Positions 8,357 to 16,501 of a stretch of 64,000 nt of DNA are shown piece after piece. Position numbers and translations under genes: made by a program. Numbering within the stretch: position 1 is the stretch's first letter; every line of letters begins with the position of its first letter. The notes below the pieces were generated by a model that saw nothing but the letters and a program-made list of their open reading frames with translations, had not been told where the DNA came from and searched no databases. Source of the DNA: JAJXWB01 sp046349085 (GTDB lineage Bacteria > Pseudomonadota > Alphaproteobacteria > Rhizobiales > Beijerinckiaceae); NCBI GenBank assembly GCA_046349085.1, contig JAXMDA010000012.1, positions 10,032 to 74,031 of the forward strand, written 5' to 3'.

Positions 8357-9037
8357 ATGACCGACGCCCTCCGTCTCGTCGGCGTCGAGCGCCACTACCA
8401 GCAAGGGGATTCGCGCCTCGAAATTCTGCGCGGCGCGGATCTCACGCTGCGCACCGGCGAGGCCGTCGCGCTGACTGCGCCGTCAGGCGCCGGCAAATCG
8501 ACGCTGCTGCATGTCGCGGGCCTGCTGGAGCGGCCCGACGCCGGCGACGTGCTGGTCGAGGGCGCGTCCACCAGCGCCATGTCGGATGACGGCCGCACGG
8601 CGCTGCGGCGTGGGGCCATCGGCTTCGTCTACCAGTTCCATCATCTGCTGCCCGAGTTTTCGGCGCGCGAAAATATCATGCTGCCGCAGATGATACGCGG
8701 CCTCGACAAGAAGGAGGCGGGCAAGCGCGCCGACGAGCTTCTTGCTTATCTCGGCCTGGGCGCGCGCGGCGCGCATCGGCCGGCGGAATTGTCGGGCGGC
8801 GAGCAGCAGCGCGTCGCCATCGCGCGCGCGGTCGCCAATGCGCCGCTGGTGCTGCTGGCGGACGAGCCGACCGGCAATCTCGATCCCCGCACCGCCGAAC
8901 ATGTGTTCGAGACGCTGATGACGCTGGTGCGCGCGACGGGGCTCGCCGCGCTCGTCGCCACGCATAATTTCGAACTGGCCGCGCGCATGGATCGTCGCAT
9001 CACCTTGCGCGACGGGCGGATCGTCGAGCTGGAATAG
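8357..9037 (+). CDS. lolD: Lipoprotein-releasing ABC transporter ATPase LolD
   Basis: ATPase subunit powering lipoprotein release. The 226 residues contain Walker A APSGAGKST (41-49), a Q-loop region YQFHHLLPEF, signature LSGGEQQR (145-152), Walker B VLLADEP (165-171) and the switch His in VATHN. YQFHHLLPEFSA is characteristic of LolD over other small ABC ATPases. It follows the permease by 46 bases and forms a transporter with it. The next gene, a PilZ protein, runs convergently and ends six bases away. Confidence 0.95.
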   Translation: MTDALRLVGVERHYQQGDSRLEILRGADLTLRTGEAVALTAPSGAGKSTLLHVAGLLERPDAGDVLVEGASTSAMSDDGRTALRRGAIGFVYQFHHLLPEFSARENIMLPQMIRGLDKKEAGKRADELLAYLGLGARGAHRPAELSGGEQQRVAIARAVANAPLVLLADEPTGNLDPRTAEHVFETLMTLVRATGLAALVATHNFELAARMDRRITLRDGRIVELE

Positions 9038-9042
9038 GGACG

Positions 9043-9426
9043 CTAGGCTTCGCCCGTCAATTGCGCGATGCGCTGCTTGAGCAGCAGGACCTTGGCGCGC
9101 AGCCTGGCGTTTTCCAGCATCAGCCGATCCAGGCGGTCGCCTTCGTCCTCCAGCGTATGGCGCTCGACCGCCGCTTCGCCGGGCTCCACGAATTCCGCCC
9201 CCACGATGCCGTCGCCGCGCCAGGCCACACGCGCGTGAAACGTCCGGCCCTTGTGCGGAATGTGCAGGTCGAATTCGTTGGGCAGCGGCATGCGGTCGGG
9301 GATTTCGAGGCGCACGCCGGCGGGCGAGAAATTCTTCACGATGCAGCCCACCGAGGGCGCGTTGGCGAAAATCACTTGCGCGCTCAACAGGCTGCGGATT
9401 CGCTCGGCCTTGCGGGGCTGTGTCAT
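9043..9426 (-). CDS. PilZ-domain protein with C-terminal coiled coil
   Basis: A 127-residue protein whose first ~85 residues form a PilZ domain. It has an RKAERIRS arginine motif (residues 5-12) and NFSPAGVRL (32-40), which fits the D/N-x-S-x-x-G c-di-GMP-binding pattern. Residues ~90-125 are a predicted coiled coil rich in Leu, Arg and Glu (RLDRLMLENARLRAKVLLLK). This suggests a cytoplasmic c-di-GMP receptor that dimerises. ATG 9426 is preferred over longer frames because the PilZ domain begins immediately after it. It is convergent with lolD. The partner protein is unknown. Confidence 0.8.
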   Translation of the reverse strand: MTQPRKAERIRSLLSAQVIFANAPSVGCIVKNFSPAGVRLEIPDRMPLPNEFDLHIPHKGRTFHARVAWRGDGIVGAEFVEPGEAAVERHTLEDEGDRLDRLMLENARLRAKVLLLKQRIAQLTGEA

Positions 9427-9562
9427 GGGCTGGTCCCGTTGTGCATCGGCGCCAATCCTAGGCCTGGTCCGATTAAGACTTGATGAGCAAACGACGGCGC
9501 CGGAATTCGTGCGTTTTCGCCGGAAGCGGCGGGCTCCGTGCAAAAAATCTCAGGCGCCGCCA

Positions 9563-9591
9563 TTGTGAGCAAAGAATCTGTGCGCTACTGT
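9563..9591 (+). promoter_or_regulatory. Sigma70-type promoter of candidate sRNA
   Basis: TTGTGA (9563-9568), a 17-base spacer, and TACTGT (9586-9591). The predicted start at about 9598 coincides with the beginning of a double stem-loop that ends in a terminator. Confidence 0.4.
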
Positions 9592-9597
9592 TTCAGT

Positions 9598-9678
9598 TGT
9601 CACAATTTTATGGACGCGAGTTCAATGTGACAGGCCCCGGCGCTTGCCCCCCAATTTGAGCGTCGGGGCCACTTTTCC
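9598..9678 (+). ncRNA. Candidate ~80-nt small RNA upstream of the SOS micro-ORF
   Basis: Two consecutive hairpins fill this interval. TGTCACA (9598-9604) pairs with TGTGACA (9626-9632). Directly after comes a 12-bp stem (9633-9644 with 9659-9670, one G-U pair) with the C-rich loop TGCCCCCCAATTT, then ACTTTTCC. A promoter-like pair of hexamers sits upstream at the right distance. The C6 loop could pair with a GGGGAGG Shine-Dalgarno such as the one at 9789-9795, but this is an inference. No protein can be read here. Confidence 0.4.
9633..9678 (+). terminator. Intrinsic terminator in the lolD-dnaE gap
   Basis: A 12-bp GC-rich stem, GGCCCCGGCGCT against AGCGTCGGGGCC, with a 14-base loop and a following TTTT. 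It closes the sRNA candidate and insulates the downstream SOS promoter from upstream transcription. Confidence 0.6.
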
Positions 9679-9740
9679 TGCCATTCCAAAGATTTGCCGC
9701 TGTGCCGTTAACCCTGTTCGTGGGCGTTTTGCGCATTCGG

Positions 9741-9769
9741 TTGAAAGGAACAGAAAGTGAACATATAGT
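9741..9769 (+). promoter_or_regulatory. SOS promoter with LexA box between -35 and -10
   Basis: -35 TTGAAA (9741-9746), a 17-base spacer, and -10 TATAGT (9764-9769). The spacer holds GAACAGAAAGTGAAC at 9748-9762, a perfect GAAC-N7-GAAC, which is the alphaproteobacterial LexA operator. The layout is nearly identical to the lexA promoter at 42355-42382. The predicted transcript start is about 9776, some 25 bases before the micro-ORF ATG. LexA bound here would cover the whole spacer and block RNA polymerase. Confidence 0.85.
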
Positions 9770-9800
9770 GTCTGAACAGGGTATGGATGGGGAGGCGAAA

Positions 9801-9899
9801 ATGCGGGCGACGGTCGGGGATCTCGTGGAAATCTTGGCCATCGGCCTGTTCGTGGCGGGCGTCGGCGCAATGGGCGCCGCGCTTCATGCGGTAGCTTGA
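9801..9899 (+). CDS. SOS-controlled 32-residue single-span membrane peptide
   Basis: A micro-ORF of 32 codons beginning at ATG 9801, five bases after the strong Shine-Dalgarno GGGGAGG (9789-9795). The first ten residues are polar with D7 and E10. Residues 11-28 form one hydrophobic span with glycines at 15, 20, 22 and 25, and a short tail contains H29. An in-frame ATG at 9783 is only ~7 bases from the predicted transcript start and lacks a good ribosome site. The LexA-controlled promoter immediately upstream makes this an SOS gene. By size, topology and control it resembles SidA of Caulobacter (an SOS-induced division inhibitor) and TisB of E. coli, but I cannot show sequence homology. It lies 83 bases before dnaE with no terminator between. 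Confidence 0.65.
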   Translation: MRATVGDLVEILAIGLFVAGVGAMGAALHAVA

Positions 9900-9982
9900 C
9901 CGGGCGCGATCCGGGCTGCGCGATCACGCTTCAACCGCGCCGCGACTCTCCCTAAAGTCCGACCTCCGCTCCGGAGGCCGTT

Positions 9983-12900
9983 TTGGATATTTGTCGCGAC
10001 GTCGGTTTCGTGCACCTGCACGTCCACTCGTCCTATTCGCTGCGCGAGGGCGCGCTGGGCATCGCCAGGCTGGCCAAGCTCGCGGTCGCCGACGAGCAGC
10101 CGGCGCTGGCCATCACCGACACCAACAATCTGTTCGGCGCGCTGGAATTTTCCGAGAAGCTCGCCAAGGAGGGCGTGCAGCCGATCGTCGGCGTGCAGCT
10201 CGGCGTCGATTTCGGCGACCGTCCGGCGCCGGCGAGCGGCCTCGAGCTTCCCGTCGCCGGCGCCGGCGGCCTCGTCCTCATCGCCCGCAACGAGACGGGC
10301 TACGAGCAATTGATGCGGCTCGTCTCGCGCGCCTGGCTCGACAGCGAAACGACGGGCGAGCCACGGGCCGCCATCGCCGCGCTCGCCGACGACGCCTCCG
10401 GCCTCATCGCGCTGACCGGCGGCCCGGCAGGTCCGATCGACAGCCTGGTCCGCGAAGGCCAGGTCGATCTTGCCCGGGCCCGTATCGAGCGCCTGAAGGA
10501 TATTTTCGGCGACCGGCTCTACGTGGAGCTGCAGCGCCACAGCGACGAGACCGAGCGCGCCGCCGAACGCTACCTGCTCGACATCGCCTACCGCGGCTCT
10601 TTGCCGCTGGTCGCAACCAACGAACCGTATTTCGCCGCGCGCTCCGATTTCGAGGCGCACGATGCGCTGCTGTGCATTTCCGACGGCGCCTCGCTCGGCG
10701 ACGACGCCCGCCGACGGCTGACGCCGGAGCATCGCTTCAAGACCCGCGCGGAAATGCGCGCGCTCTTCGCCGACCTGCCGGAGGCGACCGACAATTCCGT
10801 GGCGGTCGCGCTGCGCTGTTCCTACCGGCCGAAGACGCGCAAGCCCATCCTGCCGCGCTTCACGACCGGCGACATGGCGGGCGCCGATGCGGAGATCGCG
10901 GAGGCGGCGGAATTGCGCCGGCAGGCGGAAGAAGGTCTGAAGGCGCGTCTTGCGGCCCATCCGCCAGCGCACGATTTCACGGTCGCCGACTATGAGCAGC
11001 GGCTGGCGTTCGAGCTCGACGTCATCGAGAAGATGAAATTCCCCGGCTACTTCCTGATCGTCGCGGACTTCATCAAATACGCCAAGGACGAGGGCATTCC
11101 GGTGGGGCCGGGGCGCGGTTCGGGCGCGGGCTCGCTGGTCGCCTACGCGCTCACCATCACCGATCTCGATCCCATGCGTTTCGCGCTGCTGTTCGAGCGC
11201 TTCCTCAATCCCGAACGCGTGTCGATGCCGGACTTCGACATCGACTTCTGCCAGAGCCGGCGCGACGAGGTCATCGCCTATGTGCAGCGCCGCTACGGCG
11301 CCGATCGCGTCGCGCAGATCATCACCTTCGGCTCGTTTCTCGCGCGCGGCGTCGTGCGCAATGTCGGGCGCGTGCTGCAGATGCCGCTCGGCCATGTCGA
11401 CAAGCTCGCCAAGCTCATTCCGCAGAATCCCGCCAAGCCCGTGACGCTGAAGGAGGCGATCTCGAGCGAGCCGCGCCTGAGGGAGGCGGCCGACAGCGAC
11501 TCGCAGGTCGCCCGCCTGCTCGAGATCGCGGAAAAGCTCGAGGGCCTCTATTCCAACGCCTCGACGCACGCCGCCGGCGTCGTCATCGGCGACCGGCCCC
11601 TGCATGAACTCGTGCCGCTCTATCGCGATCCGAAGTCCGACATGCCGGCGACCCAATTCAACATGAAATGGGTCGAGCCCGCGGGTCTGGTGAAGTTCGA
11701 CTTTCTCGGCCTGAAGACGCTCACCACGCTTTCGACCACGGTCGCGCTTCTCAAGAATCGCAAGATCGACATCGACCTGTCCAAGATCCCCCTCGACGAC
11801 AAGAAAACATACGACATGCTCGGACGCGGCGAGACGGTCGGCGTGTTCCAGCTCGAAAGCGCGGGTATGCGCAAGGCGCTGGTGGAGATGCGCGCGGACC
11901 GTTTCGAGGACATCATCGCGCTCGTCGCGCTTTATCGTCCGGGCCCGATGGCGAACATTCCGACCTATTGCGCGGTCAAGCTCGGCGAGGAGGACGCCAA
12001 TTACATCCACCCGAAGATCGAGCACATTCTCAAGGAGACCTTCGGCGTCATCATCTATCAGGAACAGGTGATGCAGATCGCGCAGGTGCTGTCGGGCTAT
12101 TCGCTCGGCGAGGCCGACATGCTGCGCCGCGCGATGGGCAAGAAGATCAAGTCGGAAATGGATGCGCAGCGCGCGCGCTTCGTCTCGGGGGCGGTCGAGG
12201 GCGGGCTGGAGAAGGCCAAGGCCGACGAGATTTTCGACCTGCTGGCGAAATTCGCCGACTACGGCTTCAACAAGAGCCATGCCGCCGCCTACGCGCTGAT
12301 CGCCTACCAGACGGCGTGGTTCAAGGCGAACTATCCCGTGGAGTTTCTCGCTGCCTCCATGACGCTCGACAAGGGCAATACCGACAAGCTCGCGGAATTC
12401 CGCAACGAGGCGCGACGCCAGGGCGTGCGTGTCGATCCGCCGTCCATCGTGCATTCCGGCGTCGATTTCGACGTGCATGAAAAGCAGGACGACTCGGACG
12501 TCGCGCTTTCGATTCGCTATGCGCTTTCCGCCGTGAAGGGCGTCGGCGAAGGCCAGGCCGAAGCGATAGTTCGTGCGCGAAAGGCGCGGCCGTTTCGTTC
12601 GCTGGGCGATGTGGCGGCGGCGATCTCGCCGCGCGAGGTCAACAAGAAGGTGCTCGAAAGCCTCGCCGCCGCCGGCGCCTTCGACGAGCTGGAGCCGGAC
12701 CGCGCGCGCGCCTTCGCGGCCGTCGAGCCGATCCTCGCCACCGCCAACCGCATGGAGGACGAGCGCGAACGCGGACAGAGCGCGCTGTTCGGCGCGGGCG
12801 GCGCCGAGCCTTTCGTCACGCCGAAGGCGCAGGCCTGGTCGGCGGCGGAAAAGCTGAAGCGCGAATTCGACGCGGTCGGCTTCTTCCTTTCGGGCCATCC

Positions 12901-13459
12901 GCTCGACGCTTACGAAGGGGTTCTCGCGAAGTTGCGCGTGCAGCCCTATGCGGAATTTGCGCGCGCGGTGAAGAAGGGCGCCTCCGCCGGCCGTCTCGCC
13001 GCCGCCGTGCTCGACCGCGCCGAGCGCCGCACCAAGACCGGCAACAAGATGGGCATCGTGCAATTGTCCGACGCTTCGGGACAATACGAGGCGATCCTGT
13101 TCCAGGAGGGGCTCAACCAGTACCGCGATCTTCTGGAGAAGGGCGCGTGCCTGCTCGTCAACCTGCAGGCGCATGTCGAGGGCGAGGACATTCGCGCGCG
13201 CATCATTGCCGTCGAGCCGCTCGATCAGGCCGCCGCGCGCATCCAGAAGGGCCTGCGCATCTTCCTGCGCGATCCCGCGCCGCTGCCCTCGATCGAGCAG
13301 CGCCTGAAGGGCAGGGGCGAGGGCGACGTGTCGCTCGTGCTGATGCGCGGTCCCGGCGACGAGGTGGAGGTGAAGCTGCCGGGCAAGTTCCCCGTCAATG
13401 CGGCGATCGCCGGCGCGCTGAAGGCGATTCCGGGGATCGTGGCGGTGGAGCACGTGTAG
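9983..13459 (+). CDS. dnaE: DNA polymerase III alpha subunit (replicative DnaE1)
   Basis: Catalytic polymerase of the replicative holoenzyme, 1158 residues. The N-terminal PHP domain starts with FVHLHVHSSYSLREGA. The palm carries GRGSGAGSLVAYAL and the catalytic aspartates of PDFDIDFC (about residues 416-423). Then come the fingers (HAAGVVIGD, ALYRPGPM), a helix-hairpin-helix region, and an OB-fold near the C-terminus (AAVLDRAERRTKTGNKMG). The N-terminal sequence and length place it with DnaE1, not the SOS-inducible error-prone DnaE2/ImuC. The start is TTG 9983, preceded by CGGAGG. The LexA-controlled micro-ORF upstream could allow SOS read-through into this essential gene. Confidence 0.97.
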   Translation: MDICRDVGFVHLHVHSSYSLREGALGIARLAKLAVADEQPALAITDTNNLFGALEFSEKLAKEGVQPIVGVQLGVDFGDRPAPASGLELPVAGAGGLVLIARNETGYEQLMRLVSRAWLDSETTGEPRAAIAALADDASGLIALTGGPAGPIDSLVREGQVDLARARIERLKDIFGDRLYVELQRHSDETERAAERYLLDIAYRGSLPLVATNEPYFAARSDFEAHDALLCISDGASLGDDARRRLTPEHRFKTRAEMRALFADLPEATDNSVAVALRCSYRPKTRKPILPRFTTGDMAGADAEIAEAAELRRQAEEGLKARLAAHPPAHDFTVADYEQRLAFELDVIEKMKFPGYFLIVADFIKYAKDEGIPVGPGRGSGAGSLVAYALTITDLDPMRFALLFERFLNPERVSMPDFDIDFCQSRRDEVIAYVQRRYGADRVAQIITFGSFLARGVVRNVGRVLQMPLGHVDKLAKLIPQNPAKPVTLKEAISSEPRLREAADSDSQVARLLEIAEKLEGLYSNASTHAAGVVIGDRPLHELVPLYRDPKSDMPATQFNMKWVEPAGLVKFDFLGLKTLTTLSTTVALLKNRKIDIDLSKIPLDDKKTYDMLGRGETVGVFQLESAGMRKALVEMRADRFEDIIALVALYRPGPMANIPTYCAVKLGEEDANYIHPKIEHILKETFGVIIYQEQVMQIAQVLSGYSLGEADMLRRAMGKKIKSEMDAQRARFVSGAVEGGLEKAKADEIFDLLAKFADYGFNKSHAAAYALIAYQTAWFKANYPVEFLAASMTLDKGNTDKLAEFRNEARRQGVRVDPPSIVHSGVDFDVHEKQDDSDVALSIRYALSAVKGVGEGQAEAIVRARKARPFRSLGDVAAAISPREVNKKVLESLAAAGAFDELEPDRARAFAAVEPILATANRMEDERERGQSALFGAGGAEPFVTPKAQAWSAAEKLKREFDAVGFFLSGHPLDAYEGVLAKLRVQPYAEFARAVKKGASAGRLAAAVLDRAERRTKTGNKMGIVQLSDASGQYEAILFQEGLNQYRDLLEKGACLLVNLQAHVEGEDIRARIIAVEPLDQAAARIQKGLRIFLRDPAPLPSIEQRLKGRGEGDVSLVLMRGPGDEVEVKLPGKFPVNAAIAGALKAIPGIVAVEHV

Positions 13460-13500
13460 CGTTCGTCGCTCCGCTCCTCGCAACGACGGGAAGCGGAGGT

Positions 13501-14484
13501 TTATACGCCAATCATCCGCGCGCCTGCTTCCCCCAACCGCCCGAACAGCGCCTTCATCAGCGTCTTCTTCTCCGGCGCGTCGATCACGAACAGCCGCGCC
13601 TTGCCGCGCTGGTTCATCAGATATTCGTCCGATGTCGAGATGGCGTCGATCAGCCCGAGTTTCAGCGCGTCCGTCGCGTACCAATAGTCGCCGTCGCCGA
13701 CAGCTTCCACATTCAGCGCCGGCCTGTTCTCGCGCACGAAATCCTTGAAGGCGACATGCGTCTCCTCGAGCTTGTGACGGAAATGCTCGCGGCCTTCGTC
13801 GGTGATCGGCGCGAGAACGGAGATCGGCCGCTTGTGCTCGCCCGCCGTCAATTCCTCGTAGTCCACGTCGATCTTCTTGAGCAGGCGATTGACGTTGGGA
13901 ACCTGCGCGACGACTCCGATGGAGCCGACCACCGCGAAAGGCGCGGCGACGATGCGGTTGGCGACGACCGCCATCATGTAGCCGCCGCTGGCGGCGACCT
14001 GGTCGACGCAGGCCGTCAGCTCCACGCCCGCGCGCCGCACGCGCTGCATCTGCGCCGCCATCAGCCCGTAGGCCGACACAAGCCCGCCCGGCGAATGGAG
14101 CGTCACCACGATCTCGTCCTTGCCCGCACGCGCCGCCATCAGCGCGGCCGTGATTTTTCGCGCGAAGGCCGCATGTCCGCTGGCCATGGGATCGCCCTTG
14201 AAGGCGACGAGATAGACGCGCTTCGCGGAATCGTCGTGCAGCTTGGCCGCCTTCTTGCGCTCCTTCAGGAAGGCTTTCGCGCCCTTCGCGCCATCCGTCG
14301 CGACGCGGATCTGGGCTTCCATGAGGTCGAATCGCTCGTCGAGGCTCGACACCTTCACATCCTCCTCGCGCCGCTTCTGCGTGCGCGCGCCGAAGATGAT
14401 CGGGATGACGACGACAAGCGCGATCATCGCGGCGATCCAGAAAGACCTGAGCGCGAAACCTCCGAAATCGATCCAGAAATTCAT
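13501..14484 (-). CDS. sohB: Membrane-anchored S49 peptidase, SohB-like
   Basis: A 327-residue signal-peptide-peptidase-family serine protease. An N-terminal membrane span covers about residues 12-32, followed by a charged linker (EDVKVSSLDERF) and the S49 catalytic domain. The nucleophile Ser166 lies in VAASGGYMMA and the general-base Lys218 in GEHKRP. HSPGG (130-134) forms the oxyanion region. A single S49 domain with an N-terminal span is the SohB arrangement rather than the double-domain SppA. The catalytic site faces the periplasm or membrane interface. It converges with dnaE. Its substrates are not deducible. Confidence 0.88.
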   Translation of the reverse strand: MNFWIDFGGFALRSFWIAAMIALVVVIPIIFGARTQKRREEDVKVSSLDERFDLMEAQIRVATDGAKGAKAFLKERKKAAKLHDDSAKRVYLVAFKGDPMASGHAAFARKITAALMAARAGKDEIVVTLHSPGGLVSAYGLMAAQMQRVRRAGVELTACVDQVAASGGYMMAVVANRIVAAPFAVVGSIGVVAQVPNVNRLLKKIDVDYEELTAGEHKRPISVLAPITDEGREHFRHKLEETHVAFKDFVRENRPALNVEAVGDGDYWYATDALKLGLIDAISTSDEYLMNQRGKARLFVIDAPEKKTLMKALFGRLGEAGARMIGV

Positions 14485-14743
14485 GTGTGACTCGGGCTGG
14501 CGTGAGCGGGGCGGGTGAGGGTTACATAGGGGTTGCGGGCCGTCATTGCGAGCGCGGCGCCACGCTCCGTTATGTCGCCCTAGCCGGAGCGAAGCGGAGA
14601 GCCGGCGTCCGGAGGCCAGGCCTGCGCTGGACCCGGATCAGCCTTCGCCTGTCCGGGGTGACATGGGTGGTCTGTGAGGCACGCGCGTTGCGCGGCGCGT
14701 TTGGCGTCGTATCATCCTGCCCAAAAAATCCCCGGGAGGAGAG

Positions 14744-16501
14744 ATGAACAAGCCGCTTCGCGTCAATTCCGACGCCATCGCGCCGGATACGACGGGCCTC
14801 AATTTCTACACGCTCGACCGCTCGCTGCAGGACCTGCTCGACATCCATCTCGAGCCGAGGCTGCGCGCGCATGTCGAGCCGCATCTCGTCGAGTTGGGCG
14901 GCCTCGTCGGCGGCCGCCTCGACGAATGCGCGCGGCTCGCCGACCGCCATACGCCCATCCTGCACCAGCGCGACAAGTTCGGTCGCGACGTGCAGACCAT
15001 CGAATATCATCCCGCCTATCGCGAGCTAGAGGACGCGGCCTTCGGGCGCTTCGGCATCCACGCGCTGTCGCATCGCAAGGGAGTCATGGGCTGGCCGGAC
15101 GTCTATCCTGCCGCCGCCAAGCACGCCTTCACCTATCTCTTCAACCAGGCCGAGTTCGGCATGGGCTGTCCGATCAACGTCACCGACGGTTCGGCCATGC
15201 TGCTGTCGCGCTACGGCGACGACGCGCTGAAGGCGAAATATCTCGACGGCCTGACGACGACCGACATGGGCGTCCTGACGCAGGGCGCGCAATTCATGAC
15301 GGAGAAGGAGGGCGGCTCCGACGTCGGCTCGCTGACCACCGTCGCGCGTCTCGAGGACGGCCAGTGGCGCCTCTACGGCGAGAAATGGTTCTGCTCCAAC
15401 GCCGACGGCAAGGTGGCGACGCTGCTCGCGCGGCCGGAGGGGGCGGGGCCGGGCACGCGCGGCCTCGCGCTCTTCCTCATGCCGCGCTTTCTCGACGACG
15501 GGTCCGCGAACGCCTATCGCATCGTGCGCCTCAAGGAGAAGCTCGGCACGCGCTCCATGGCCTCGGGCGAGATCAAGTTCGAGGGCGCGATCTGCTACCC
15601 GCTCGGCCGGCTCGACCGCGGCTTCGTGCAGATGGCGGAAATGGTCAACTGGTCGCGCCTGTCGAACGGCGTGAAGTCGACGGCGCTGATGCGCCGCGCG
15701 CTCACCGATTCCTTCCACGTCGCGCGCAATCGCTATGTCTTCGGCAAGCTCATCGTCGACATGCCGCTGGCGCGCCGGCAATTGCTGAAACTCATGCTGC
15801 CGGTGGAGCAGGCCCTGTCCCTGAGCTTCGTGACCGCGACCGCGCTCGACCGCGCCGAGATCGCCGGCAGCCAGGAGGCCGCCGCGCTGGTGCGGATGCT
15901 GACGCCGGTCATGAAGTTCCGCATCACGCGCGACGCCCGCAAGGTCGCGGGCGACGCGCTCGAGATGCGCGGCGGCATCGGCTATGTCGAGGAGTTCACC
16001 AGCGCGCGCGTGCTGCGCGATTCCTATCTCGGCTCCATCTGGGAAGGCACGAGCAATATCGTCGCGCTCGATTCCATCACGCGCGCCGTCGGCCGCCATC
16101 ACGCCGAAAGCGCGCTCGGCGCAGACCTCTTCGCGCGCATCGGCGAGACGGACGTCGCCCCGCAGGCGCACCGCGATCGCCTGAAGGACGCCGTGGACCG
16201 CGCTATCGCGTTGGCGCAGAAGGTGGCGGGGCAGGGCGAGAACGAAGCGGAAGCGCGACGCGCCACCAGCGTGCTCTATCACGTCGCCAGCGCCGTCACG
16301 CTCGCCTGGGAGGCGCAGCAGACGCACGAGCGCCGCGGCGACGCCCGGCGGCTGCTGTTCTCGCGCCTCGTGCTCGATCATCGTCTGAGCGCGCCCGATC
16401 CTTTCGACCTGCAGACCGGCGCGCGCGAGGCCGCCTTCGCCGACGCGCTGCTGTCGGAAGCGCCGGTGTCGCGGGCGCGCGCGGCGGAATTGCTCGCGTG
16501 A
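14744..16501 (+). CDS. Acyl-CoA dehydrogenase family protein, AidB-like
   Basis: A 585-residue flavoprotein of the acyl-CoA dehydrogenase superfamily. Its FAD/substrate motifs include AQFMTEKEGGSDVGS (about residues 184-198), GEKWFCSNADG, and the C-terminal RDSYLGSIWEGTSNIVALD block seen in AidB and related proteins. ALEMRGGIGYVEEF is also present. The extra N- and C-terminal helices make it longer than the usual ~380-residue dehydrogenases, again as in AidB. Whether it oxidises an acyl-CoA or acts in alkylation response cannot be told. The start ATG follows GGGAGGAGAG. Its TGA overlaps the GTG of the following MFS gene, so the two are probably coupled. Confidence 0.88.
   Translation: MNKPLRVNSDAIAPDTTGLNFYTLDRSLQDLLDIHLEPRLRAHVEPHLVELGGLVGGRLDECARLADRHTPILHQRDKFGRDVQTIEYHPAYRELEDAAFGRFGIHALSHRKGVMGWPDVYPAAAKHAFTYLFNQAEFGMGCPINVTDGSAMLLSRYGDDALKAKYLDGLTTTDMGVLTQGAQFMTEKEGGSDVGSLTTVARLEDGQWRLYGEKWFCSNADGKVATLLARPEGAGPGTRGLALFLMPRFLDDGSANAYRIVRLKEKLGTRSMASGEIKFEGAICYPLGRLDRGFVQMAEMVNWSRLSNGVKSTALMRRALTDSFHVARNRYVFGKLIVDMPLARRQLLKLMLPVEQALSLSFVTATALDRAEIAGSQEAAALVRMLTPVMKFRITRDARKVAGDALEMRGGIGYVEEFTSARVLRDSYLGSIWEGTSNIVALDSITRAVGRHHAESALGADLFARIGETDVAPQAHRDRLKDAVDRAIALAQKVAGQGENEAEARRATSVLYHVASAVTLAWEAQQTHERRGDARRLLFSRLVLDHRLSAPDPFDLQTGAREAAFADALLSEAPVSRARAAELLA

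Noticed and set aside
9783..9800. Six-codon N-terminal extension of the SOS micro-ORF from ATG 9783
   Set aside because: It would begin ~7 bases after the predicted transcript start with a weak ribosome site, whereas ATG 9801 has GGGGAGG at ideal spacing. Not fully excluded.
9884..13684. Very long open frame (over 1200 codons) on the minus strand across dnaE
   Set aside because: It is antisense to dnaE, Arg/Ala/Asp-rich, and arises from high-G+C third positions. No domain is visible, and dnaE on the plus strand is unmistakable.
14485..14743. Possible RNA gene in the sohB/acyl-CoA dehydrogenase divergent gap
   Set aside because: Only fragments of the GTCATTGCGAGCGC and CCGGAGGCC repeat families are seen. 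No terminator, clover-leaf or conserved RNA motif is present.
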